From contig JANCRA010000039.1 of NCBI GenBank assembly GCA_024362935.1, forward strand, positions 6,759,040 to 6,823,039: a DNA stretch of 64,000 nt, read 5' to 3'. The stretch is from Setophaga petechia. Its lineage: Eukaryota > Chordata > Aves > Passeriformes > Parulidae. Shown here one piece after another: positions 12,012 to 23,100 of the stretch. Position numbers and translations under genes: made by a program. The notes beneath the pieces are model-generated. The model did not search any database, was not told the origin of the DNA, and saw only the letters and a program-made list of their open reading frames with translations. Numbering within the stretch: position 1 is the stretch's first letter; every line of letters starts with the position of its first letter.

Positions 12012-12450
12012 GTGAGGGGAAAGGCAAGAGAGTGGGAAAGTACTGTTTTCTATCACTTTGAAAGCTGCTTACCCAATCCCAGTTTTGTGCCGCTTCGTAG
12101 TTCGCCGTTCAGAAGCTGCCGCAGTCTCTGTTTCCCGGAGAAGGGGAAGACGCTTCTTGGCGCGAAGAATCTGGTGTCGTTACGCCGATCGCGGCGTGCT
12201 CCGGAGAACAGCTACGGCCGACAGACACCCGGAAGCGGCGCTTAAAGGCACAGTGCTCCGTCTCCTGGTCTTTAGCGTCTCCTGCCGGCTACACCTTAGC
12301 AAAAAGCTTTTTCATTATGTCTCGCCAGGAGAAACTGTGTCTGTTCACAAAAAACCTCCCATCGTGCTCTAGAGGTTGCAGGCAGCTCTGCAGAGTGTTG
12401 TGCAACAAGAAAAAGTAACTTGTCCAAAAAAGCCATCAATTCGAATGTTC
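12012..12450. repeat. Unit H with GC-rich insert (reference copy)
   Basis: The first part aligns to the canonical unit through TTGTGCCGCTTCG, then becomes CpG-rich while a weak match persists (GTTCAG, CCGCAGT, CTGTTTCC). About 152 extra bases follow (roughly 12135-12288), and the canonical frame returns at CTACACCTTAGCAAAAAGC. The right part ends in the divergent style GCTCTAGAGGTTGCAGG. Changes special to H are TTTGAAAGC instead of TTTGCAAGC, and ACCCAATCCC instead of ACACAATCCC, which creates a CCAAT. The H/D1 boundary at about 12450 is approximate because the junction bases match poorly. Confidence 0.85.
12090..12288. promoter_or_regulatory. CpG-dense candidate regulatory element, B1
   Basis: I count 24 CpG in these 199 bases and 122 G+C in 198, against 3-5 CpG in a 286-bp canonical unit. 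Motifs seen: CTTGGCGCGAAG at 12156-12167, matching the E2F consensus TTTSGCGCGAAA except at its two outer positions; CCCGGAAGC at 12228-12236, an ETS-type core; and CCAAT at 12073-12077 just upstream. CCAAT plus E2F plus ETS is a known combination in TATA-less, cell-cycle-type vertebrate promoters. Promoter function is inference: there is no transcript evidence, and the direction is unknown because the E2F site is palindromic. An insulator or nucleosome-free spacer would fit as well. Confidence 0.4.
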
Positions 12451-12737
12451 CTGGAAAGGGAAAATGCAGGAGAGCGGATAGGTACTGTTTTCTACCAGTT
12501 TGCAAGCTGGACACACAATCCCAGTGTTATACTACGATTGACTTTGCAGTGCACTGTAATAATTGCCTATTGTTACTACATCTAAGCCAATAGCGTTTGC
12601 ATTATATCTCTTCAGGAGAAACTGTACCAGTTCAGAAAACAACTCTCATTTTTTCTAGAAGTTGCACGGAGGTGTGCAGAGTGTTTTGCAAGAAGCAAAA
12701 GAAAGTTGTCCAAAACTGCTGCCATTCGAATAGTAAT
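12451..12737. repeat. Divergent unit D1
   Basis: 287 bp. Starts CTGGAAAGGGAAAATGCAGG and keeps the satellite plan (GGTACTGTTTTCTA, GCAGTGCACTG, ACATCTAAGC) with many substitutions. It has GTAATAATTGCC where canonical units have the donor-like GCAGTAAGTG, and TTTCTAGAAGTTGC on the right. One of the most diverged copies in the window. Confidence 0.85.
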
Positions 12738-13024
12738 GCGAATGGAAAAGGCAGGAGAGTGGGAAGGTGCTATTTTCTATCTGTTTGTAAGCTGCTTACA
12801 CAATCCCAGAGTTGTGCAGCAATTAGTTTTTCAGTGCACTGTAGTAGGTGCCTCTCTTCACCTGCATCTAAGCAAATTGCTTTTTCCCCATGTCTCGCAA
12901 GGAGAAACTGAGCCAGTTCAGAAAACATCTCCCATCGAGTTCTAGAGATTGCAGGCAGGTGTGCAGAGTGTTTTGCAAGAAGCCAAAGAAAGTTGTCTAA
13001 AACGCCTTGCATTCAAATAGAAAT
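12738..13024. repeat. Divergent unit D2
   Basis: 287 bp. Starts GCGAATGGAAAAGGCAGG; contains GTAGTAGGTGCC and TTCTAGAGATTGCAGGCAGG. Closely resembles D3, so D2/D3 look like an old local duplication. Base 12939 is G (CGAGTTC) here and in B2, B4, B5 and B7, but C (CGACTTC) in B3 and B6. Confidence 0.88.
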
Positions 13025-13310
13025 GTGAATAGAAAAGGCAGGAGAAGGGAGAGGTACTGTTTTCTATCAATTTGCAACCTGCTTAGACAATCTGCGTGTT
13101 GTGCAGCAATTAGCTTGCAGTGCACTGTAGTAGGTGCCTCTTTTCACCTATATCTAAGCAAATTGCTTTTTCCCCATGTCTTGCAAAGAGAAACTGAGCC
13201 AGTTCAGAAAATATCTCCCATTGACTTCTAGAGATTGCAGGCAGGTGTGCAGAGTGTTTTGCAAGAAGCCAAAGAAAGTTGTCTAAAATTCTTTCCATTC
13301 GAATAGTAAT
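13025..13310. repeat. Divergent unit D3
   Basis: 286 bp. Starts GTGAATAGAAAAGGCAGG; shares with D2 the GTAGTAGGTGCC and TTCTAGAGATTGCAGG blocks and the right arm GCAAGAAGCCAAAG. It differs by CTATCAATTTGCAACC and TTGCAAAGAG. In B7 its right part has been lost. Confidence 0.88.
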
Positions 13311-13598
13311 GTGCATGGAAAAGGCAGGAAGAGTGGAAAGGTACTGTTTTCTATCACTTTGCAAGCTGGGCACACAATCCCAGTGTTGTGCATCTATTAG
13401 CTTTGCAGTGCACTGCAGTAACTGCCTCTGGTAACCTACATCTAAGCAAAAAGCTTTTTCACTATCTCTTACTAGGAGAAAATGTTCCTGCTCATTAAAC
13501 AACTTCCATCGTGCTGTACAGGTTGCAGAGAGGGCTGCAGAATGTTTTGCAGCAAGAAAAAGAAAGTTGTCTAAGACGCCTTCCTTTCAAGTATTAAT
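13311..13598. repeat. Transitional unit D4
   Basis: 288 bp. The left part is divergent (GTGCATGGAAAAGG, GGGCACACAATCC, CATCTATTAGC, CTCTTACTAGG). The last ~75 bases are canonical (GGTTGCAGAGAGGG through CAAGTATTAAT). AACTTCCATCG places its right arm near canonical ends R1 and R2. It marks a gradual or recombined edge between island and array. Confidence 0.88.
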
Positions 13599-14170
13599 GT
13601 GAAGGGAAAGGCAAGAGAGTGGGAAAGTACTGTTTTCTAGCACTTTGCAAGCTGCTAACACAGTCCTAGTGCTGTGTAGCCGTTAGCTTTTCAGTGCACT
13701 GCAGTAAGTGTTTCTTGTCACCTACATCTAAGCAAATAGCTTTTTCGCTCTGTCTCGCAAGGAGAAAACCTTCCTGCTCACTAAACATCTCCTATCGTGT
13801 TCTAGAAGTTGCACAGAGGGCTGCAGTGTGTTTTCCAAAATGTAAAAGAAAGTTGTCTAAGACGCCTTCCTTTCAAGTATTAATGTGAAGGGAAAGGCAA
13901 GAGAGTGGGAAAGTACTGTTTTCTAGCACTTTGCAAGCTGCTAACACAGTCCTAGTGCTGTGTAGCAGTTAGCTGTTCAGTGCACTACAGAAAGTGTTTC
14001 TTGTCACCTACATCTAAGCAAAAAGCTTTTTCACTATGTCTCGCAAGGAGAAAACCTTCCTGCTCACTAAACAACTTCCATCGTGTTGTAGATGTTGCAC
14101 AGAGGGCTGCAGAGTTTTTTGACACAAGAAAAAGAAAGTTGTCTAAGACGCCTTCCTTTCAAGTATTAAT

Positions 14171-17100
14171 GTGAAGGGAAAGGCAAGAGAGTGGGAAAGT
14201 ACTGTTTTCTAGCACTTTGCAGGCTGCTAACACAATCGCAGTGCTGTGTAGCAATTAGCTTTTCAGTGCACTGCAGTAAGTGTTTCTTGTCACCTACATC
14301 TAAGCAAATAGCTTTTTCACTATTTCTCGCAAGGAGAAAACCTTCCTGCTCACTAAACAACTTCCATCGTGGTGTAGATGTTGCAGAGAGGGCTGCAGAG
14401 TTTTTTGACACAAGAAAAAGAAAGTTGTCTAAGATGCCTTCCTTTCAAGTATTAATGTGAAGGGAAAGGCAAGAGAGTGGGAAAGTACTGTTTTCTAGCA
14501 CTTTGCAAGCTGCTAACAGAATCCCAGTGCTGTGTAGCAATTAGCTTGTCAGTGCACGGCAGTAAGTGTTTCTTGATACCTACATCTGAGCAAATAGCTT
14601 TTTCACTTTGTCTCGCAAGGGGAAAACGTTGCTGCTCACTAAAAAACTTCCATCGTGTTGTAGAAGTTGCACAGAGGGCTGCAGTGTGTTTTGCAAAATG
14701 TAAAAGAAAGTTGTCTAAGACGCCTTCCTTTCAAGTATTAATGTGAAGGGAAAGGAAAGAGAGTGGGAAAGTACTGTTTTCTAGCACTTTGCAAGCTGCT
14801 AACACAATCGCAGTACTGTGTAGCAGTTAGCTTGTCAGTGCACGGCAGTAAGTGTTTCTTGATACCTACATCTGAGCAAATAGCTTTTTCACTTTGTCTC
14901 GCAAGGGGAAAACGTTGCTGCTCACTAAACATCTCCTATCGTGTTCTAGAAGTTGCACAGAGGGCTGCAGTGTGTTCTGTAACAAGAAAAAGAAAGTTGT
15001 CTAAGACGCCTTCCTTTCAAGTATTAATGTGAAGGGAAAGGCAAGAGAGTGGAAAAGTACTGTTTTCTATTACTTTGCAGGCTGCTAACACAATCGCAGT
15101 GCTGTGTAGCAGTAAGCTTTTCAGTGCACTGCAGTAAGTGTTTCTTGTCACCTACATCTGAGGAAATAGCTTTTTCACTCTGTCTCTCAAGGAGAAAACC
15201 TTCCTGCTCACTAAACATCTCCTATCGTGTTCTAGAAGTTGCACAGATGGCTGCAGTGTGTTCTGTAACAAGAAAAAGAAAGTTGACTAAGACGCCTTCC
15301 TTTCAAGTATTAATGTGAAGGGAAAGGCAAGAGAGTGGGAAAGTACTGTTTTCTAGCACTTTGCAAGCTGCTAACAGAATCCCAGTGCTGTGTAGCAATT
15401 AGCTGTTCAGTGCACTGCAGTAAGTGTTTCTTGTCACCTACATCTAAGCAAATAGCTTTTTCAGTATTTCTCGCAAGGAGAAAACCTTCCTGCTCACTAA
15501 ACATTTCCTATCGTGTTCTAGAAGTTGCACAGAGGGCTGCAGTGTTTTTTGACACAAGAAAAAGAAAGTTGTCTAAGACGCCTTCCTTTCAAGTATTATT
15601 GTGAAGGGTAAGGCAAGAGAGTGGGAAAGTACTGTTTTCTAGCACTTTGCAAGCTGCTAACACAATCCCAGTTCTGTGCAGCAATTAGCTTTTCAGTGCA
15701 CTGCAGTAAGTGTTTCTTGTCACCTACATCTAAGCAAATAGCTTTTTCACTATGTCTCGCAAGGAGAAAACCTTCCTGATCACTAAACAACTTCCATCGT
15801 GTTGTAGATGTTGCAGAGAGGGCTGCAGAGTTTTTTGACACAAGAAAAAGAAAGTTGTCTAAGATGCCTTCCTTTCAAGTATTAATGTGAAGGGAAAGGC
15901 AACAGAGTGGGAAAGTACTGTTTTCTAGCACTTTGCAAGCTGCTAACACAATCCCAGTTCTGTGCAGCAATTAGCTTTTCAGTGCACTGCAGTAAGTGTT
16001 TCTTGTCACCTACATCTAAGCAAATAGCTTTTTCACTATGTCTCGCAAGGAGAAAACCTTCCTGCTCACTAAACAATTTCCATCGTGTTGTAGATGTTGC
16101 AGAGAGGGCTGCAGAGTTTTTTGACACAAGAAAAAGAAAGTTGTCTAAGATGCCTTCCTTTCAAGTATTAATGTGAAGGGAAAGGCAAGAGAGTGGGAAA
16201 GTACTGTTTTCTAGCACTTTGCAAGCTGCTAACAGAATCCCAGTGCTGTGTAGCAATTAGCTTGTCAGTGCACGGCAGTAAGTGTTTCTTGATACCTACA
16301 TCTGAGCAAATAGCTTTTTCACTTTGTCTCGCAAGGGGAAAACGTTGCTGCTCACTAAACAACTTCCATCGTGTTGTAGAAGTTGCACAGAGGGCTGCAG
16401 TGTGTTTTGCAAAATGTAAAAGAAAGTTGTCTAAGACGCCTTCCTTTCAAGTATTAATGTGAAGGGAAAGGAAAGAGAGTGGGAAAGTACTGTTTTCTAG
16501 CACTTTGCAGGCTGCTAACACAATCGCAGTGCTGTGTAGCAGTTAGCTTGTCAGTGCACGGCAGTAAGTGTTTCTTGATACCTACATCTGAGCAAATAGC
16601 TTTTTCACTTTGTCTCGCAAGGGGAAAACTTTGCCGCTCATTAAACAACTTCCATCGTGTTGTAGAAGTTGCACAGAGGGCTGCAGTGTGTTTTGCAAAA
16701 TGTAAAAGAAAGTTGTCTAAGACGCCTTCCTTTCAAGTATTAATGTGAAGGGAAAGGCAAGAGAATGGGAAAGTACTGTTTTCTAGCACTTTGCAAGCTG
16801 CTAACACAGTCCTAGTGCTGTGTAGCAGTTAGCTGTTCAGTGCACTGCAGTAAGTGTTTCTTGTCACCTACATCTAAGCAAAAAGCTTTTTCACTATGTC
16901 TCGCAAGGAGAAAACCTTCCTGATCACTAAACAACTTCCATCGTGTTGTAGATGTTGCAGAGAGGGCTGCAGAGTTTTTTGACACAAGAAAAAGAAAGTT
17001 GTCTAAGATGCCTTCCTTTCAAGTATTAATGTGAAGGGAAAGGCAAGAGAGTGGGAAAGTACTGTTTTCTAGCACTTTGCAAGCTGCTAACAGAATCCCA

Positions 17101-18555
17101 GTGCTGTGTAGCAATTAGCTTGCCAGTGCACGGCAGTAAGTGTTTCTTGATACCTACATCTGAGCAAATAGCTTTTTCACTTTGTCTCGCAAGGGGAAAA
17201 CGTTGCTGCTCACTAAACATCTCCTGTCGTGTTCTAGAAGTTGCACAGAGGGCTGCAGTGTGTTCTGTAACAAGAAAAAGAAAGTTGTCTAAGACGCCTT
17301 CCTTTCAAGTATTAATGTGAAGGGAAAGGCAAGAGAGTGGAAAAGTACTGTTTTCTAGCACTTTGCAAGCTGCTAACACAATCCCAGTTCTGTGTAGCAA
17401 TTAGCTGTTCAGTGCATTGCAGTAAGTGTTTCTGGTCACCTATATCTAAGCAAAAAGCTTTTTCACTATGTCTCGCAAGGAGAAAACCTTCCTGCTCACT
17501 AAACATTTCCTATCGTGTTCTAGAAGTTGCACAGAGGGCTGCAGTGTTTTTTGACACAAGAAAAAGAAAGTTGTCTAAGACGCCTTCCTTTCAAGTATTA
17601 ATGTGTAGGGAAAGGCAAGAGAGTGGGAAAGTACTGTTTTCTAGCACTTTGCAAGCTGCTAACACAATCCCAGTTCTGTGTAGCAATTAGCTTTTCAGTG
17701 CACTGCAGTAAGTGTTTCTTCTCACCTACATCTAAGCAAATAGCTTTTTCACTATGTCTCGCAAGGAGAAAACCTTCCTGTTAACTAAACAACTTCCATC
17801 GTGTTGTAGATGTTGCAGAGAGGGCTGCAGAGTTTTTTGACACAAGAAAAAGAAAGTTGTCTAAGATGCCTTCCTTTCAAGTATTAATGTGAAGGGAAAG
17901 GCAAGAGAGTGGGAAAGTACTGTTTTCTAGCACTTTGCAAGCTGCTAACAGAATCCCAGTGCTGTGTAGCAATTAGCTGTTCAGTGCACTGCAATAAGTG
18001 TTTCTTGTCACCTACATCTAAGCAAATAGCTTTTTCAGTATTTCTCGCAAGGAGAAAACCTTCCTGCTCACTAAACATTTCCTATCGTGTTCTAGAAGTT
18101 GCACAGAGGGCTGCAGAGTTTTTTGACACAAGAAAAAGAAAGTTGTCTAAGACGCCTTCCTTTCAAGTATTAATGTGAAGGGTAAGGCAAGAGAGTGGGA
18201 AAGTACTGTTTTCTAGCACTTTGCAAGCTGCTAACACAATCCCAGTTCTGTGCAGCAATTAGCTTTTCAGTGCACTGCAGTAAGTGTTTCTTGTCACCTA
18301 CATCTAAGCAAATAGCTTTTTCACTATGTCTCGCAAGGAGAAAACCTTCCTGATCACTAAACAACTTCCATCGTGTTGTAGATGTTGCAGAGAGGGCTGC
18401 AGAGTTTTTTGACACAAGAAAAAGAAAGTTGTCTAAGATGCCTTCCTTTCAAGTATTAATGTGAAGGGAAAGGCAACAGAGTGGGAAAGTACTGTTTTCT
18501 AGCACTTTGCAAGCTGCTAACACAATCCCAGTTCTGTGCAGCAATTAGCTTTTCA
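14171..18555. repeat. Right copy of the >4.3-kb duplicated stretch
   Basis: Repeats 1-4385 at an offset of 14170 bp, with the same unit order and near identity. Small differences include CAGAATCCC at 14517 where the left copy has CACAATCCC, TATTATTG at 15594-15601, and TGTAGGG at the start of the unit at 17603. The right limit is where A1 enters its P/Q fusion while A2 keeps P and Q separate. Confidence 0.88.
15887..18460. repeat. 9-unit higher-order repeat, copy 1 (2574 bp)
   Basis: Units P Q R S T U V W X start at 15887, 16173, 16459, 16745, 17031, 17317, 17603, 17889 and 18175. Distinguishing marks: P GCAACAGAG; Q CAGAATCCC with cassette b; R AAAGGAAAGAG and GCCGCTCATT; S GAGAATGGG; T cassette b with R3; U TTTCTGGTCACC; V CCTGTTAACT; W TTTTTCAGTATTTC; X AAGGGTAAGG. 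This appears to be the ancestral order from which the 8-unit form in A1 arose by P/Q fusion. Confidence 0.92.
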
Positions 18556-20110
18556 GTGCACTGCAGTAAGTGTTTCTTGTCACCTACATCTAAGCAAATA
18601 GCTTTTTCACTATGTCTCGCAAGGAGAAAACCTTCCTGCTCACTAAACAATTTCCATCGTGTTGTAGATGTTGCAGAGAGGGCTGCAGAGTTTTTTGACA
18701 CAAGAAAAAGAAAGTTGTCTAAGATGCCTTCCTTTCAAGTATTAATGTGAAGGGAAAGGCAAGAGAGTGGGAAAGTACTGTTTTCTAGCACTTTGCAAGC
18801 TGCTAACAGAATCCCAGTGCTGTGTAGCAATTAGCTTGTCAGTGCACGGCAGTAAGTGTTTCTTGATACCTACATCTGAGCAAATAGCTTTTTCACTTTG
18901 TCTCGCAAGGGGAAAACGTTGCTGCTCACTAAACAACTTCCATCGTGTTGTAGAAGTTGCACAGAGGGCTGCAGTGTGTTTTGCAAAATGTAAAAGAAAG
19001 TTGTCTAAGACGCCTTCCTTTCAAGTATTAATGTGAAGGGAAAGGAAAGAGAGTGGGAAAGTACTGTTTTCTAGCACTTTGCAGGCTGCTAACACAATCG
19101 CAGTGCTGTGTAGCAGTTAGCTTGTCAGTGCACGGCAGTAAGTGTTTCTTGATACCTACATCTGAGCAAATAGCTTTTTCACTTTGTCTCGCAAGGGGAA
19201 AACTTTGCCGCTCATTAAACAACTTCCATCGTGTTGTAGAAGTTGCACAGAGGGCTGCAGTGTGTTTTGCAAAATGTAAAAGAAAGTTGTTAAAGACGCC
19301 TTCCTTTCAAGTATTAATGTGAAGGGAAAGGCAAGAGAATGGGAAAGTACTGTTTTCTAGCACTTTGCAAGCTGCTAACACAGTCCTAGTGCTGTGTAGC
19401 AGTTAGCTGTTCAGTGCACTGCAGTAAGTGTTTCTTGTCACCTACATCTAAGCAAAAAGCTTTTTCACTATGTCTCGCAAGGAGAAAACCTTCCTGATCA
19501 CTAAACAACTTCCATCGTGTTGTAGATGTTGCAGAGAGGGCTGCAGAGTTTTTTGACACAAGAAAAAGAAAGTTGACTAAGATGCCTTCCTTTCAAGTAT
19601 TAATGTGAAGGGAAAGGCAAGAGAGTGGGAAAGTACTGTTTTCTAGCACTTTGCAAGCTGCTAACAGAATCCCAGTGCTGTGTAGCAATTAGCTTGTCAG
19701 TGCACGGCAGTAAGTGTTTCTTGATACCTACATCTGAGCAAATAGCTTTTTCACTTTGTCTCGCAAGGGGAAAACTTTGCTGCTCACTAAACATCTCCTG
19801 TCGTGTTCTAGAAGTTGCACAGAGGGCTGCAGTGTGTTCTGTAACAAGAAAAAGAAAGTTGTCTAAGACGCCTTCCTTTCAAGTATTAATGTGAAGGGAA
19901 AGGCAAGAGAGTGGGAAAGTACTGTTTTCTAGCACTTTGCAAGCTGCTAACACAATCCCAGTTCTGTGTAGCAATTAGCTGTTCAGTGCATTGCAGTAAG
20001 TGTTTCTGGTCACCTATATCTAAGCAAAAAGCTTTTTCACTATGTCTCGCAAGGAGAAAACCTTCCTGCTCTCTAAACATTTCCTATCGTGTTCTAGAAG
20101 TTGCACAGAG
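18461..20110. repeat. 9-unit higher-order repeat, copy 2 (truncated)
   Basis: Starts the P Q R S T U order again at 18461. It breaks in the U unit near 20110, where the right end changes from R4 to R5 (TTTTGCAGCCAG). It shares GTTGTTAAAGAC and GTTGACTAAG with the second 8-unit copy of A1 (4577-6864), so the two arrays exchanged or co-inherited this part. Confidence 0.88.
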
Positions 20111-23100
20111 GGCTGCAGTGTGTTTTGCAGCCAGAAAAAGAAAGTTGTATAAGACGCCTTCCTTTCAAGTATTAATGTGAAGGGAAAGGCAAGAGAGTGG
20201 GAAAGTACTGTTTTCTAGCACTTTGCAAGCTGCTAACACAATCCCAGTTCTGTGTAGCAATTAGCTTTTCAGTGCACTGCAGTAAGTGTTTCTTCTCACC
20301 TACATCTAAGCAAATAGCTTTTTCACTATGTCTCGCAAGGAGAAAACCTTCCTGCTCACTAAACATCTCCTATCGTGTTCTAGAAGTTGCACAGAGGGCT
20401 GCAGTGTGTTCTGTAACAAGAAAAAGAAAGTTGTCTAAGACGCCTTCCTTTCAAGTAATAATGTGAAAGGAAAGGCAAGAGAGTGGGAAAGTACTGTTTT
20501 CTAGCACTTTGCAAGCTGCTAACACAATCCCAGTGCTGTGTAGCAATTAGCTTGTCAGTGCACTGCAGTAAGTGTTTCTTGTCACCTACATCTAAGCAAA
20601 TAGCTTTTTCACTATGTCTCGCAAGGAGAAAACCTTCCTGCTCACTAAACGTCTCCTATCGTGTTCTAGAAGTTGCACAGAGGGCTGCAGTGTGTTCTGT
20701 AACAAGAAAAAGAAAGTTGTCTAAGACGCCTTCCTTTCAAGTATTAATGTGAAGGGAAAGGCAAGAGAGTGGGAAAGTACTGTTTTCTAGCACTTTGCAA
20801 GCTGCTAACACAGTCCTAGTGCTGTGTAGCAGTTAGCTGTTCAGTACACTACGGTAAGTGTTTCTTGTCACCTACATCTAAGCAAAAAGCTTTTTCACTA
20901 TGTCTCGCAAGGAGAAAACCTTCCTGCTCACTAAACAACTTCCATCGTGTTGTAGATGTTGCAGGGAGGGCTGCAGAGTTTTTTGACACAAGAAAAAGAA
21001 AGTTGTCTAAGACGCCTTCCTTTCAAGTATTAATGTGAAGGGAAAGGCAAGAGAGTGGGAAAGTACTGTTTTCTAGCACTTTGCAGGCTGCTAACACAAT
21101 CGCAGTGCTGTGTAGCAGTTAGCTTTTCAGTGCACTGCAGTAAGTGTTTCTTGTCACCTACATCTAAGCAAATAGCTTTTTCACTATTTCTCGCAAGGAG
21201 AAAAACTTCCTGATCACTAAACATTTCCTATCGTGTTCTAGAAGTCGCACAGAGGGCTGCAGTGTGTTCTGTAACAAGAAAAAGAAAGTTGTCTAAGACG
21301 CCTTCCTTTCAAGTGTTAATGTGAAGGGAAAGGCAAGAGAGTGGGAAAGTACTGTTTTCTAGCACTTTGCAAGCTGCTAACAGAATCCCAGTGCTGTGTA
21401 GCAATTAGCTTGTCAGTGCACAGCAGTAAGTGTTTCTTGATACCTACATCTGAGCAAATAGCTTTTTCACTTTGTCTCGCAAGGGGAAAACTTTGCTGCT
21501 CACTAAACAACTTCCATCGTGTTGTAGAAGTTGCACAGAGGGCTGCAGTGTGTTTTGCAAAATGTAAAAGAAAGTTGTCTAAGACGCCTTCCTTTCAAGT
21601 ATTAATGTGAAGGGAAAGGCAAGAGAGTGGGAAAGTACTGTTTTCTATCACTTTGAGAGCTGCTAACACAGTCCTAGTGCTATGTAGCAGTTAGCTGTTC
21701 AGTGCACTACAGTAAGTGTTTCTTGTCACCTACATCTAAGCAAAAAGCTTTTTCACTATGTCTCGCAAGGAGAAAACCTTCCTGCTCACTAAACAACTTC
21801 CATCGTGTTGTAGATGTTGCACAGAGGGCTGCAGATTTTTTTGACACAAGAAAAAGAAAGTTGTCTAAGACGCCTTCCTTTCAAGTATTAATGTGAAGGG
21901 AAAGGCAAGAGAGTGGGAAAGTACTGTTTTCTAGCACTTTGCAGGCTGCTAACACAATCCCAGTTCTGTGTAGCAATTAGCTTTTCAGTGCACTGCAGTA
22001 AGTGTTTCTTGTCACCTACATCTAAGCAAATAGCTTTTTCACTATTTCTCGCAAGGAGAAAACCTTCCTGCTCACTAAACAACTTCCATCGTGTTGTAGA
22101 TGTTGCAGAGAGGGCTGCAGAGTTTTTTGACACAAGAAAAAGAAAGTTGTCTAAGATGCCTTCCTTTCAAGTATTAATGTGAAGGGAAAGGCAAGAGAGT
22201 GGGAAAGTACTGTTTTCTAGCACTTTGCAAGCTGCTAACAGAATCCCAGTGCTGTGTAGCAATTAGCTTGTCAGTGCACGGCAGTAAGTGTTTCTTGATA
22301 CCTACATCTGAGCAAATAGCTTTTTCACTTTGTCTCGCAAGGGGAAAACGTTGCTGCTCACTAAACAACTTCCATCGTGTTGTAGAAGTTGCACAGAGGG
22401 CTGCAGTGTGTTTTGCAAAATGTAAAAGAAAGTTGTCTAAGACGCCTTCCTTTCAAGTATTAATGTGAAGGGAAAGGCAAGAGAGTGGGAAAGTACTGTT
22501 TTCTAGCACTTTGCAAGCTGCTAACAGAATCCCAGTGCTGTGTAGCAATTAGCTGTTCAGTGCACTGCAGTAAGTGTTTCTTGTCACCTACATCTAAGCA
22601 AAAAGCTTTTTCACTATGTCTCGCAAGGAGAAAACCTTCCTGCTCACTAAACATTTCCTATCGTGTTCTAGAAGTTGCACAGAGGTCTGCAGTGTTTTTT
22701 GACACAAGAAAAAGAAAGTTGTCTAAGACGCCTTCCTTTCAAGTATTAATGTGAAGGGTAAGGCAAGAGAGTGGGAAAGTACTGTTTTCTAGCACTTTGC
22801 AAGCTGCTAACACAATCCCAGTTCTGTGCAGCAATTAGCTTTTCAGTGCACTGCAGTGAGTGTTTCTTCTAACCTACATCTAAGCAAATAGCTTTTTCAC
22901 TATGTCTCGCAAGGAGAAAACCTTCCTGCTCACTAAACAACTTCCATCGTGTTGTAGAAGTTGCACAGAGGGCTGCAGTGTGTTTTGCAGCAAGAAAAAG
23001 AAAGTTGTCTAAGACGCCTTCCTTTCAAGTGTTAATGTGTAGGGAAAGGCAAGAGAGTGGGAAAGTACTGTTTTCTAGCACTTTGCAAGCTGCTAACAGA

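Larger units (their letters stand above)
12012..13598. repeat. Divergent island B1 (H-D1-D2-D3-D4)
   Basis: A 1587-bp cassette of one 439-bp unit with a GC-rich insert (H, 12012-12450) and four divergent units (D1-D4). It is the reference copy here. It sits in phase with the arrays: the unit before ends with TATTAAT and the unit after starts with GTGAAGGG. The first ~55 bases of H and the last ~75 of D4 are almost canonical. B1-specific variants: GTGGGAAGGTGC at the start of D2 (other islands GTGGAAAGGTGC) and CTCTGGTAACC in D4 (shared only with B3). Confidence 0.95.

Noticed and set aside
12091..12110. Pol III B box in H (TAGTTCGCCGTTC)
   Set aside because: It only partly resembles GGTTCGANNCC, there is no convincing A box at suitable spacing, and no T-run terminator follows.
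12135..12288. GC-rich insert as a transposon or retroviral LTR remnant
   Set aside because: I see no terminal repeats, no target-site duplication, no poly-A tail and no protein similarity. The left side still aligns weakly to the satellite. Origin remains open; a repeat-library search would decide.
12058..12372. 104-codon open frame through the GC-rich insert as an arginine-rich protein gene
   Set aside because: The start is not ATG, and the arginine richness simply reflects CpG-rich sequence. An overlapping 77-codon frame is equally open. Identity among islands is explained by recent copying at DNA level.
17605..17610. TAGGG at unit starts (17603, 23037, 44957, 53979) as telomere-like sequence
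   Set aside because: It is a single base change of GAAGGG to GTAGGG, not a TTAGGG repeat.
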